Positions 8,839-17,728 of a stretch of DNA of 64,000 bases are shown here, one piece after another. The notes beneath the pieces are model-generated. The model did not search any database and was not told the origin of the DNA. It saw only the letters and a program-made list of their open reading frames with translations. Source of the stretch: Chitinophaga oryzae (GTDB lineage Bacteria; Bacteroidota; Bacteroidia; Chitinophagales; Chitinophagaceae); the NCBI RefSeq assembly GCF_012516375.2, contig NZ_CP051204.2, positions 7,983,501 to 8,047,500 of the forward strand, in the 5' to 3' direction. Made by a program: the position numbers and the translations under genes. Position 1 is the first letter of the stretch; each line of letters starts with the position of its first letter.

Positions 8839-9313
8839 CTTCAGGGTCACAATGGATTATTTCAGGGATAAACAACCATGAACCGTTTGGCACCGATTCG
8901 CCACGGGGGCTGCCACCAGCGAGGGTAATGGACCTCGGGGCAGGCAGGCTGCCACGGTTATCGAACTTTACGGGCTCAATGGATGACGGGGCCACAACAG
9001 ATGATCCGGGTTACCGCGGCCGCTACCGGCAGGCTTTTCCTGACAGTAACTGCCTGTTCCGACGGACGGGCTTACGCAGGCAAGTCAACGTAAAAACCCG
9101 GCGGCCGCGGACAATGGATGAATCAGGGTTAAACACAACTACAATGGCCAGGGCATAAATAGGGTTTTGAGGTTAACAAACGGGGGCAAACAAACTGGAT
9201 TCAATCAACGGGATTTGTAAAAAATGGAACTAACAAACAAGGATATTTCACGGGTTAAAGGGACAATGGACAAGGGTTTCACAAACATCCGGATGAAAAA
9301 ACGGGGTTTTCAA

Positions 9314-9916
9314 TCAAGATGGCTCAGAAAGATGTAGCTGCCAGGCATAATAAGCCGTACTGTAACTAAGATCATCGGTCAGGCCGGCTTTCACGCGGGC
9401 AGCTTCCTCTTCCAGGTCTATTTCAATAAATCCAAGGTATAGGTCATATTTGTTGCGCAGTGTCTGCAGGCACTCCTCCATTTTCTCCGCAAGCGCTGCG
9501 CGCATCGGCGGTACCGGAGGCGTCACCGGCATAGCCACCACTTTTTGAATAAAATAGCAGGCATCATCCGCACAGATCTCCCATTCATGGTGTTCCGGCC
9601 TGCTCATGTAAAAGAGCATGTTATCAAAAACCACTGCACTTCCCAGCTCTACCTCTATGTCAATCAGTTCCGGGATGTGGTGCATCGTTTCCAACTTCCT
9701 CACAATGGTCATTTGTACGGCATCATTTTTTTCATGGCTGTACCTTAACATTGTATTCATTACTTCATAAGTAGTTACAAGATCACAAGGATACCACACG
9801 CCATCCTGCTGCACATGACCCCATAATGTCAGATAGTTGGAATCGTCCATAATGATCTGGCCCACTGAAATGGCCTGCATTTGCATAGTTGCTGTTGATG
9901 TATGTGCTTTACTCAT
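9314..9916 (-). CDS. Hypothetical protein
   Basis: A 200-residue soluble protein that I do not recognise. No signal peptide or membrane segment is seen; a central part is rich in aromatic and acidic residues (YMSRPEHHEWEICADDAC) and a helical stretch follows at about 140-190. The start at 9916 is preferred over the longer frame from 10072: a CAAAGCTA (minus-strand -7 TAGCTTTG) lies at 9941-9948, and the longer frame would overlap the divergent WYL gene. The back-to-back arrangement suggests it may be controlled by that regulator. Confidence 0.75.
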   Translation of the reverse strand: MSKAHTSTATMQMQAISVGQIIMDDSNYLTLWGHVQQDGVWYPCDLVTTYEVMNTMLRYSHEKNDAVQMTIVRKLETMHHIPELIDIEVELGSAVVFDNMLFYMSRPEHHEWEICADDACYFIQKVVAMPVTPPVPPMRAALAEKMEECLQTLRNKYDLYLGFIEIDLEEEAARVKAGLTDDLSYSTAYYAWQLHLSEPS

Positions 9917-10058
9917 AACTATCAGCTTTTGATAACAATACAAAGCTACCGGCTCCTCACGCAAGGGATTTGCGTAGTGACAACAACGTGTGAAATTTTT
10001 TTTATCATCTCCCCCTGAAGCCCGGAAATGCGTATTTTTAAGCCAAAATTTTACGCTT

Positions 10059-11063
10059 GTGCCAAAGAACAAGGACGCAGTTTCGCGCTATCGCTGGATA
10101 GACGAGCGTTTGCGCAACAAAAGGCTGCCCAAACCCACCCTGGAAAACCTGATAGAATATGTATCGGACAAAATGGATGCGGTGATCTCTACCCGCACTA
10201 TTCAGAAAGATATTCAGGACATGCGCCAGGACCCGGAGCTCAACTATATGGCGCCTATCGTATATGACCGTAGCAGCCGCACGTACCGTTATGCGGATGA
10301 TTCCTTCTCCATCAGCAATATCCCTATTGAGGAAGCTGACCTGCAGGGGCTGGAAATCGCTATCGGCATACTCGAGCAGTTCCGCAGCCTGCCCGTTGTG
10401 CAACAGTTTGAAGACGCTATCCTCAAAATAGCCGCGAGCCTCAAAATGAACCGGGAAGCCCTGCAACACAAAGGGCTCATCAAATTCACCCGCACCACCC
10501 AATACAAGGGCGCCCAGTTTATCCCCGATATAGTAGACGCCATCAAAAACCTGGAAGTGATCCGCATCGCCTACCAGAGCTTTGACCGTAACGAACCGAA
10601 GGAACACTGGGTGGAACCTTACCACCTGCGGGAATACCAGCACCGCTTTTACCTTATCGGCAAAAGCCAGCAGACCAGGGGCGGGGCAGTCATCACCTTC
10701 GCACTGGACAGGGTGGTGAACCTGTGGCCCACCATGAAACATTTTGATGAAAAGAATTTTGACGACGCCAGCTACTTCCAGCATGCGATCGGTATCACCG
10801 TGCATGATGGCGAACCGGAAAAAGTGGTGCTGTCCTTCTCCCCCAGACAGGGAAAATATATCAAGTCGCAGCCGATCCATTCCTCCCAGCAGGTGCTGGC
10901 AGACAATAGTAAGGAATGCCGTATAGCCCTGCAGGTAGTAATCAATCCTGAACTGACCATGCTGCTGCTGAGTTATGGCGCCCAGGTAAAAGTACTGGAG
11001 CCACAGCACCTGGCGGATAAACTGGCTTCAGAAGCCAAAGAAATGATAAAACTGTATAAATAA
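10059..11063 (+). CDS. WYL-domain transcriptional regulator
   Basis: Transcription factor of about 334 residues in the WYL/YafY family. A winged-helix part with STRTIQKDIQDMR lies at about residues 40-65. The WYL domain spans about 160-240 (IAYQSFD...EPYHLREYQHRFYLIG), followed by the WCX extension at the end. WYL domains bind nucleic acids or small ligands and often control stress or defence genes. I prefer the GTG at 10059, because the protein then opens MPKNKDAVSRYRWID as in relatives; an ATG at 9990 would add 23 unconserved residues. The divergent neighbour is the unknown gene ending at 9314. Confidence 0.88.
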   Translation: MPKNKDAVSRYRWIDERLRNKRLPKPTLENLIEYVSDKMDAVISTRTIQKDIQDMRQDPELNYMAPIVYDRSSRTYRYADDSFSISNIPIEEADLQGLEIAIGILEQFRSLPVVQQFEDAILKIAASLKMNREALQHKGLIKFTRTTQYKGAQFIPDIVDAIKNLEVIRIAYQSFDRNEPKEHWVEPYHLREYQHRFYLIGKSQQTRGGAVITFALDRVVNLWPTMKHFDEKNFDDASYFQHAIGITVHDGEPEKVVLSFSPRQGKYIKSQPIHSSQQVLADNSKECRIALQVVINPELTMLLLSYGAQVKVLEPQHLADKLASEAKEMIKLYK

Positions 11064-11069
11064 CGCAGC

Positions 11070-11089
11070 GCCGGGGCATCCGCCCCGGC
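11070..11089. terminator. GC-rich hairpin between convergent genes
   Basis: GCCGGGGC-ATCC-GCCCCGGC, a perfect 8-bp stem right after the WYL stop. No good U-tract follows, so it may only partly terminate. Confidence 0.45.
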
Positions 11090-11101
11090 CTCCTGCTCTC
11101 C

Positions 11102-11839
11102 TTATTTAGCGGCAGGCTTCTCAAAAAGGGAATCTGCCATTGGCTGGTTTACCTCTACCCTGTTCACGCGGATCTTCACATTATTGTCAGCCGTCGTTTG
11201 CTCCACCTGTGCGGGATAAGCATAGCCATCCACCGTTTTCCGGTAATCAGACAAGCGCGTTATCAGCTCTGCTTTGTGCCCTTTGATATCGATCTCGTTC
11301 GTCGCCTTCACCAGGTAAAAAGTGTTGGCGTCCAGGTATGCAAAACCATTTAGTCCTTCGGCAGTGGTCACTTTCAGCTTATATACCTCTCCGCCGTCCA
11401 GCGTCTCTTTACCTGCCAGCTCCACCTTTTTACCTTTGCCTGCGATATCAAACAGCTCCCCGGTAACATCCAGCTGCGGCTGCATCAGCTTGCGAACGGC
11501 GGGATCTATCTCCTCCACGTTCTGGTTGGTGGTCACCGGCATATATTGCCAGCCGGCATCCTTGCGCACTACCTGTATATTTTTGGTATTTTGGATGTCA
11601 AACTCCATCCGCATCGCCTGGTCCTGTTTCACCCACTTTCTGACAGGGACTTTCAGGCCCTGCTGGGCGTTCAGCGTCATCTCCCCTTCCGTATATTGTG
11701 TTTTGATGGCTTTCAGCTTATCGGTCCCACCCAAAGCAGCAGTGTATTTGTCCAGTATCTCGTTCACTGTCTGGGCCTGCAGGCTGATGCTGCCTATCAC
11801 CATCCCTGCTGCCAGTGAAAACATCTTTGCATATCTCAT
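11102..11839 (-). CDS. Exported LolA/LppX-like lipoprotein-carrier-fold protein
   Basis: A 245-residue protein with an N-terminal signal peptide (MRYAKMFSLAAGMVIGSISLQAQ, cleavage near residue 22), so periplasmic or outer-membrane associated. The body is predicted beta-rich, opening with TVNEILDKYTAALGGTDKL, a pattern common in Bacteroidota proteins annotated as outer-membrane lipoprotein-sorting protein. Function is not established. The start at 11839 is set by the signal peptide. It converges with the WYL gene and diverges from adenine deaminase. Confidence 0.72.
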   Translation of the reverse strand: MRYAKMFSLAAGMVIGSISLQAQTVNEILDKYTAALGGTDKLKAIKTQYTEGEMTLNAQQGLKVPVRKWVKQDQAMRMEFDIQNTKNIQVVRKDAGWQYMPVTTNQNVEEIDPAVRKLMQPQLDVTGELFDIAGKGKKVELAGKETLDGGEVYKLKVTTAEGLNGFAYLDANTFYLVKATNEIDIKGHKAELITRLSDYRKTVDGYAYPAQVEQTTADNNVKIRVNRVEVNQPMADSLFEKPAAK

Positions 11840-11947
11840 AAACACGGTCTTTTTTTTGAATGGACAAGGGCACCAAAAAACGTACCTCCTTTTGCAGCTT
11901 CCGCAACGCAAACGCTGAAAATGCCGGCTATTCCTTAGCTTTACGGC

Positions 11948-13582
11948 ATGAACAGTTATCAGATCTCAGGCAATATTGTAGACATCCTGCAACAGGAAAT
12001 TTACCCGGCCACGCTGCATATTGCGGACGGCCGCATCCGGCAGATCGTCCGTAACACCAACGACTATCCGCATTTTATCCTCCCGGGCTTTACAGACGCC
12101 CACGTACATATAGAAAGCTCCATGCTGATCCCTTCGGAATTCGCCCGCCTCGCAGTCGTGCATGGCACCGTATCTACGGTTAGCGATCCTCACGAAATAG
12201 CCAACGTAATGGGTGTGAAAGGCGTGCAGTTCATGCTGGACAATGGCAGGAAAGTACCCTTTAAATTTAACTTCGGCGCGCCGTCCTGCGTGCCCGCCAC
12301 CGTCTTCGAAACAGCCGGGGCCACCGTAGACGTGGCCGATATCGATCAGCTGCTGCAACGCGACGATATCAAATACCTGGCTGAAATGATGAACTTCCCC
12401 GGCGTACTGCACCAGGACCCCGACGTGATGGCCAAAATAGCAGCCGCCAAAAAGTATAACAAACCGGTAGACGGCCACGCACCGGGGCTTCGCGGCGAAG
12501 CGGCGCAAGCCTATATCGCCGCAGGCATCAGCACTGACCACGAATGTTTTACCCTGGAAGAAGGCAAGGAAAAAATTGACTACGGCATGCATGTGCTGAT
12601 CCGCGAAGGCAGCGCCGCCAAAAACTTCGAAGCCCTGATCCCCCTGCTGCACGATCACCCGGAAAAAATCATGTTCTGCAGTGATGACAAGCATCCGGAC
12701 AACCTCGTGGAAGGACATATCAACCAGCTGGTAAAACGGGCGCTTGGCCACGGCATCGATCTGTTTAAGGTATTGCGTGCCGCCTGCATCAACCCGGTGC
12801 TGCACTACCGGCTGGACACAGGCCTGCTGCGGGAAAACGATCCGGCAGATTTTATCATTGCCGGCGATCTCAAAGCCTTTCCTATCCTCGCAACATATAT
12901 CAATGGTATTAAAGTAGCCGAAAACGGTAAAACGCTGATCCAGCCGGTAGATACTCCTGCAGTGAACAACTTCGTGTGCCGACCGTCAGCGCCGGCTGAT
13001 TTCAGGGTGGCTGCCGCCGGCCCTGCCGCGACTGTCAAAGTAATGGAAGCTATGGACGGACAGCTGATCACCAACGCCCTGCAGGCCACGCTGCCGGTAC
13101 AGGACGGGCATATCGCCTGCGATACGCAACAGGATGTCATTAAGCTGGTGGTTGTGAACCGTTACCGGCAGGCCCCGCCGGCGATTGCCTTTATCCGCGG
13201 CTTTGGCCTGCAGCGCGGCGCTATTGCCTCTTCTGTGGCACACGACAGCCATAATATTATCGCCGCCGGTGTCGACGACGCCAGCATCTGCGCTGCTATC
13301 AACGGTGTGATCGCTCATCAGGGCGGTATCAGCCTGGCAGAGCAACAGGACGCGCAGGTACTGCCACTGCCCGTCGCCGGGCTCATGAGCAACCTCGACG
13401 GCTATACGATCGCTGAACAGTACAGCCGCTTCGACCAGGCGGCCAAACTATTGGGTGCTACGCTCGCCTCACCCTACATGACCTTATCTTTCATGGCACT
13501 GTTGGTGATCCCGCATCTGAAGCTCAGTGACCTGGGCCTGTTTGACGGCGACAAATTTGCCTTTACACCGGTAGAAGCATAA
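11948..13582 (+). CDS. ade: Adenine deaminase
   Basis: Deaminates adenine to hypoxanthine for purine salvage; 544 residues, normal for the AdeC type. The amidohydrolase metal site shows DAHVHIESSM near residue 50, and later VDGHAPGL, DHECFT and CSDDKHPDNL supply further ligands. The C-terminal domain with SVAHDSHNI and a final metal-binding region is complete. A TAGCTTTA box lies just before the ATG. The gene converges with anmK, sharing a hairpin between them. Confidence 0.95.
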   Translation: MNSYQISGNIVDILQQEIYPATLHIADGRIRQIVRNTNDYPHFILPGFTDAHVHIESSMLIPSEFARLAVVHGTVSTVSDPHEIANVMGVKGVQFMLDNGRKVPFKFNFGAPSCVPATVFETAGATVDVADIDQLLQRDDIKYLAEMMNFPGVLHQDPDVMAKIAAAKKYNKPVDGHAPGLRGEAAQAYIAAGISTDHECFTLEEGKEKIDYGMHVLIREGSAAKNFEALIPLLHDHPEKIMFCSDDKHPDNLVEGHINQLVKRALGHGIDLFKVLRAACINPVLHYRLDTGLLRENDPADFIIAGDLKAFPILATYINGIKVAENGKTLIQPVDTPAVNNFVCRPSAPADFRVAAAGPAATVKVMEAMDGQLITNALQATLPVQDGHIACDTQQDVIKLVVVNRYRQAPPAIAFIRGFGLQRGAIASSVAHDSHNIIAAGVDDASICAAINGVIAHQGGISLAEQQDAQVLPLPVAGLMSNLDGYTIAEQYSRFDQAAKLLGATLASPYMTLSFMALLVIPHLKLSDLGLFDGDKFAFTPVEA

Positions 13583-13601
13583 CGCCAGTTCTATATCTCC
13601 C

Positions 13602-13638
13602 GAAAAAACGGCGGCAGATCCAAAGGTCTGCCGCCGTT
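13602..13638 (-). terminator. Terminator between ade and anmK
   Basis: AACGGCGGCAGA and TCTGCCGCCGTT form a 12-bp perfect stem. On the minus strand it is followed by TTTTTT, fitting termination of anmK; it may also stop ade transcription. Confidence 0.8.
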
Positions 13639-13659
13639 AATATTATATGGTCCGTCGTT

Positions 13660-14751
13660 TTATTGGCTGATCCAGAGTGCGCCATTGATAGAATCCTGCT
13701 TTGCTCCTGTTACAGAAGAAAGCACATTCACCTCCTGCCTCCATCTTAAAGCGCCTATCAGTGCCATGACCAGCGCTTCCTTAAACGCTACGGTCAGTTC
13801 GTCGGGCACTTCCACATCAATGCCGAGCGGGGTCAGTTGCTGGCGGATCGTCTCCACCAGGAAAGTATTGAAAGCACCGCCACCGGTCACCAGCAGTTTA
13901 GCAGGACCTTCCGGCATGGTAGCTTTCAGCTGGCCCGCCGCCTGCGCGATCTGTGCGGCGATGTGTTCTGTGTAAGTCCGCAGTTTGCCCTGAACGGATA
14001 TACGCAGTCCGTTGACCATGGGAAGCACGGTATCTGTACCAAAATCATTGGCCAGTGATTTAGGCCATGGTTGCCGGTAGTAAGGCAATGCGTTCAGTTG
14101 CGCCAGCAAACCGGTATCGGTCACGCCGCCGGCCGCCAGTGCGCCGCCTTCATCATAGGGTTTATTAAGCTGCAGGGCCAGCTCGTTGAGCACCCGGTTG
14201 GCCGGGCAGATGTCGAATGCCGCGAAACCATCCGGCAGTTGCGCGGAGATATTGGCAATACCGCCCAGGTTAAGCCAGAACTGATAACCGCCCAACAGGT
14301 ATTTCTCCCCGATAGGCACTATAGGCGCTCCCTGTCCGCCCAGCGCTACGTCTACTGCGCGCAGGTCGGTGATCACCGGCAGCCTGGTTACCGCCGCCAT
14401 GGCTGCGCCGTCTCCCAGCTGGGCCGTCATTTGCTGACCGGGCAGGTGGAAAGTCGTATGTCCGTGGGATGCTATAAAATGTACTTTATGGTCCAGTTCA
14501 TTTCTCTCGATGAAAGACAGGATACGCTGGCCGGCATAATGCCCGTAGGCTGTGTGCAGCAGCAGGTATTCCTTTGCAGGCAAAGTGGTGGCCGCGGCCA
14601 GTTTCTCCACCCATTCCGGTTCGTAAGGCAGGCTTTCCGAAGCCTTGATGACATAAGTCCATTGTCCCCTGATTTCCGTCAGCTCGGCAAAAACGATATC
14701 CAGTCCGTCCAACGAGCTGCCGGACATGGTACCTATTACATTGTATACCAT
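13660..14751 (-). CDS. anmK: Anhydro-N-acetylmuramic acid kinase
   Basis: Phosphorylates and hydrolyses 1,6-anhydro-MurNAc released from peptidoglycan, giving MurNAc-6-phosphate for recycling. The 363-residue protein opens with GTMSGSSLDGLD and has the conserved HGHTTFH, GDGAAMA and LLVTGGGAFN motifs of the family. A CAAAGGTA at 14768-14775 (minus-strand -7 TACCTTTG) gives a very short leader. It is single, between ade (convergent) and the VWA gene (divergent). Confidence 0.96.
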   Translation of the reverse strand: MVYNVIGTMSGSSLDGLDIVFAELTEIRGQWTYVIKASESLPYEPEWVEKLAAATTLPAKEYLLLHTAYGHYAGQRILSFIERNELDHKVHFIASHGHTTFHLPGQQMTAQLGDGAAMAAVTRLPVITDLRAVDVALGGQGAPIVPIGEKYLLGGYQFWLNLGGIANISAQLPDGFAAFDICPANRVLNELALQLNKPYDEGGALAAGGVTDTGLLAQLNALPYYRQPWPKSLANDFGTDTVLPMVNGLRISVQGKLRTYTEHIAAQIAQAAGQLKATMPEGPAKLLVTGGGAFNTFLVETIRQQLTPLGIDVEVPDELTVAFKEALVMALIGALRWRQEVNVLSSVTGAKQDSINGALWISQ

Positions 14752-14860
14752 TCAACTAAAATTTTGGCAAAGGTAGGGTTTCCCTTCCGGTAATTTTTTT
14801 TAACCGGTTTATGGAATCGATGATATCCCCTGCATCATGCCGGCAGAAAACACCCATATT

Positions 14861-16783
14861 ATGCAAAAATACCTCTCCCTGCTGTTGTTGAGTTGTCTGC
14901 TGGTGATGCAGGCGACCGCGCAGATGCGCACCATTACAGGTCGTGTCCAGGACAAAAAGACCCATGCCGCTATCAGCGGTGCTATCGTCAGCCTCAAAAA
15001 AGGTGGTAAAGCCATCACCCACAGCGATCAGAAAGGCCGGTTTACCCTGAACGTCCCCAACGGCCCGTTAACCCTTGAAGCCATAGCCACGGATTATGAA
15101 ACCACCACTGTACAAATTACTGCCGGCCTCTCATCCATTGTCATCAACATGCAATCCGTCCTACATCCTGTTAACGCCAAAGATGACAGGTTGCTGGAAG
15201 AAGTGATCACTACCGGTTATGTGCATAAGGCCCCGGAGCCGTTGTCAGAACCGTCTTCCACGCCGGTAGCGTCACCGATGACATACGCGCTGCAGGGTAA
15301 AGTAGCCGGCGTAGCTGTTAACTACGGCAATACAAAGCGCCGTGCGCCGGCAAACCATTTTAATACGGAAGACTACAGCGCCATCACGGAAAACATCTTT
15401 CATACCGCTACCGACCAGCCGTTGAGCACTTTCAGCATTGATGTGGACAGGGCTTCCTACAGCAATGTGCGCCGTTTCCTGAACCAGGGCGTTCAGCCTC
15501 CGCAGGACGCAGTACGTATAGAGGAGATGATCAATTATTTCGACTATAACTATAAATCACCCACCGGAAAAGATCCTGTAGCCATTTATACCGATATGGC
15601 CGTATGCCCGTGGAATACCAGTCACCAGCTGGTCCGCATTGCCATCAAAGGCAAAGACGTGGATGCCCGTGAGCTGCCGCCTTCCAACCTGGTGTTCCTG
15701 CTCGATGTGTCCGGCTCTATGGACGAAGAGAACAAACTGCCCCTGGTAAAACGCGCTTTCGCGGCGCTCGTACAGCAATTGCGCCCGGAAGACCGGGTAG
15801 CCGTGGTGGTGTATGCCGGTGCTGCCGGCGTGGTATTGCCTTCTACCAGCGGCAATGAGAAAAAGAAAATCCTGGAGGCCATGGAATCCCTGCAGGCAGG
15901 TGGTTCCACTGCCGGGGGCGAGGGCATACAGCTGGCCTACAAGATAGCGGCCGAGCACCGCAGCGCCAACAGCAACAACCGTATCATCCTGGCCACCGAC
16001 GGAGATTTTAATGTCGGCGCTTCCTCTGACGGGGAGCTGCAACGGCTCATCGAAAAAGAAAGGCAGCAGGGTATCTTCCTGTCGGTGCTGGGCTTCGGCA
16101 TGGGCAACTACAAAGACAACAAGCTGGAACTGCTGGCCGACAAAGGCAATGGCAACTACGCCTACATCGATAATTTCGAAGAGGCCCGCCGTACCTTTGT
16201 GACCGAATTCGGCGGTACGTTGTTCACCGTCGCTAAGGATGTGAAGCTGCAGGTGGAATTCAACCCCGCTTTCGTGCAGTCGTACCGGTTAGTCGGCTAT
16301 GAAAACCGGTTACTGAATAATGAAGATTTCAACAACGACAAAAAAGACGCCGGTGATATGGGCGTGGGGCATACCGTGACCGCCCTGTATGAAATCATTT
16401 CCGCCACTGACAAGGCCGGCAAGGGCGTTAACTGGGTAGATCCGCTGAAATACCAGCAGAACACCGTTGTGGGCCATCTTCCGGAAGTGCTGACCGTAAA
16501 GTTGCGCTATAAGCAACCTCAGGAAAACACGAGCAAGCTGATGGAACAGGTGTTGCCCTACAACCGGCAGCAGATCACCGAGGCCCCTGAAGACTTCCGG
16601 ATGGCCACCGCCGCGGCGGCTTTCGGGCAGCTGTTGCGTAATTCTGCCTTTAAAGGCACTATCACCTACAACGATGTGCTGCAACTGGCATCTTCCGCCA
16701 AAGGGCAGGATAAAGAAGGGTACCGGGCGGAGTTTATTCAGCTGGTGAAAAAAGCGCAGCTGGTCAGCAAGGATCAGGAATAG
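14861..16783 (+). CDS. VWA-domain protein with carboxypeptidase-like and SusC-plug-like N-terminus
   Basis: Secreted or outer-membrane protein of 640 residues, function unknown. A signal peptide ends near residue 21. A carboxypeptidase regulatory-like beta-sandwich covers about 24-100. Then comes LEEVITTGYV and ALQGKVAGVAV (about 112-153), which look like the TonB box/plug start of SusC proteins. A YfbK-type N-terminal region leads into a VWA domain at about 275-440 with an intact MIDAS motif D282-V-S-G-S286, and a DUF3520-like tail follows. The ATG at 14861 fits the signal peptide better than the one at 14837. A role in metal-dependent adhesion or envelope assembly is inference. Confidence 0.88.
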   Translation: MQKYLSLLLLSCLLVMQATAQMRTITGRVQDKKTHAAISGAIVSLKKGGKAITHSDQKGRFTLNVPNGPLTLEAIATDYETTTVQITAGLSSIVINMQSVLHPVNAKDDRLLEEVITTGYVHKAPEPLSEPSSTPVASPMTYALQGKVAGVAVNYGNTKRRAPANHFNTEDYSAITENIFHTATDQPLSTFSIDVDRASYSNVRRFLNQGVQPPQDAVRIEEMINYFDYNYKSPTGKDPVAIYTDMAVCPWNTSHQLVRIAIKGKDVDARELPPSNLVFLLDVSGSMDEENKLPLVKRAFAALVQQLRPEDRVAVVVYAGAAGVVLPSTSGNEKKKILEAMESLQAGGSTAGGEGIQLAYKIAAEHRSANSNNRIILATDGDFNVGASSDGELQRLIEKERQQGIFLSVLGFGMGNYKDNKLELLADKGNGNYAYIDNFEEARRTFVTEFGGTLFTVAKDVKLQVEFNPAFVQSYRLVGYENRLLNNEDFNNDKKDAGDMGVGHTVTALYEIISATDKAGKGVNWVDPLKYQQNTVVGHLPEVLTVKLRYKQPQENTSKLMEQVLPYNRQQITEAPEDFRMATAAAAFGQLLRNSAFKGTITYNDVLQLASSAKGQDKEGYRAEFIQLVKKAQLVSKDQE

Positions 16784-16830
16784 GTTACATATATTTTCGG
16801 TAATTTGCCGCTTCAAAGCGAAGCAGATAT

Positions 16831-17484
16831 ATGATAATCAATTTAAGTGAAACAAATTCGCTGGTAGGTGAATGGCTAAGCGAGATCCGGAATGTGGAAG
16901 TACAGCAGGACCGTATGCGCTTCCGGCGTAATATGGAAAGGCTGGGGGAAGTAGCCGCCTACGAAATCAGCAAAACACTGGATTATGTGGAGAAAGAAGT
17001 GACCACGCCTATGGGTATCGCCAATTGCCGGGTGCTGAAAACACAGCCGGTGCTGGCTACTATTCTGCGGGCAGGGCTGGCGCTCCATCAGGGTTTGCTG
17101 CATTATTTCGATAAGGCCGACCATGCATTTATTTCCGCTTATCGTAAACACAACCACGACGGCTCTTTCGATATCAGCCTGGAATATGTGAGCAGTCCTT
17201 CCATTGAAGGACAGGTGCTGATCCTTTCCGATCCGATGCTGGCTACGGGTTCTTCCCTGGTAAAAACCATCGAGCACCTGGAGGAAATCGGCAAACCCAG
17301 TCACATTCACCTGGTAGTGGCCATTGCCTGCACCGTGGGTATCGAATATGTGCTGCGCAATACCAAAGCCAATATTACCATCTGGGCTGGAGATATTGAT
17401 GATGAACTGACCGCCAAAGGCTATATTGTACCGGGTCTGGGCGATGCCGGAGATCTGGCTTTTGGAAATAAATTACAACAATAA
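16831..17484 (+). CDS. upp: Uracil phosphoribosyltransferase
   Basis: Pyrimidine salvage enzyme making UMP from uracil and PRPP. At 217 residues it is typical. The PRPP loop is LILSDPMLATGSS, and the uracil-binding end is GLGDAGDLAFG. LRAGLALHQG is also conserved. It follows the VWA gene by 47 nt on the same strand, but no functional link is evident. An 8-bp-phase palindrome lies 43 nt after its stop. Confidence 0.95.
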   Translation: MIINLSETNSLVGEWLSEIRNVEVQQDRMRFRRNMERLGEVAAYEISKTLDYVEKEVTTPMGIANCRVLKTQPVLATILRAGLALHQGLLHYFDKADHAFISAYRKHNHDGSFDISLEYVSSPSIEGQVLILSDPMLATGSSLVKTIEHLEEIGKPSHIHLVVAIACTVGIEYVLRNTKANITIWAGDIDDELTAKGYIVPGLGDAGDLAFGNKLQQ

Positions 17485-17527
17485 TCCCGGCGCGGCGTTT
17501 AATAAAAGGAATTTTCTGAATACAGCT

Positions 17528-17608
17528 TACGGATTTGGCGATTTAAATAATGGAAGTATATCACACGATTTTACACCATTATTTAAATTGTTAAATCCGT
17601 AAATTTAT
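17528..17608. repeat. 8-bp-phase inverted repeat after upp
   Basis: Left arm 8-mers TTACGGAT, TTGGCGAT, TTAAATAA (17528-17551) face right arm CATTATTT, AAATTGTT, AAATCCGT, AAATTTAT (17577-17608). The outer TTACGGATTT / AAATCCGTAA pair is perfect. Confidence 0.75.
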
Positions 17609-17728
17609 TATACGCGACAGGATTTTCATTCCGTATTAATATTTTTACACATGGATTTAATTTGAAATATAACATATTTGGTGTACCTTCACCCTTACTG
17701 CATAAACCCTATGCTTTAAGCTTATCAT

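Larger units (their letters stand above)
8472..9313. other. 842-nt gap without a convincing gene
   Basis: Longest gene-poor stretch of the window. Short frames exist on both strands (for example 8826-9158 plus and 8708-8995 minus) but have no recognisable motif or Bacteroidota-like composition. The region holds hairpins at 8748-8766 and 8801-8838, a 10-bp inverted pair CCGCGGCCGC / GCGGCCGCGG (9014-9023, 9101-9110), and from about 9150 a purine-skewed stretch with scattered GGG runs. It may be decayed sequence, a long 3' region of the 9314 gene, or a non-coding RNA. Confidence 0.4.

Noticed and set aside
8708..9158. Frames 8708-8995 (minus) and 8826-9158 (plus) in the gene-poor region
   Set aside because: They overlap each other and hairpins, show no motif, and their composition is unlike neighbouring genes.
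9990..10058. Longer N-terminus for the WYL regulator
   Set aside because: The added residues are not like the family start and would overlap the promoter region of the divergent gene.
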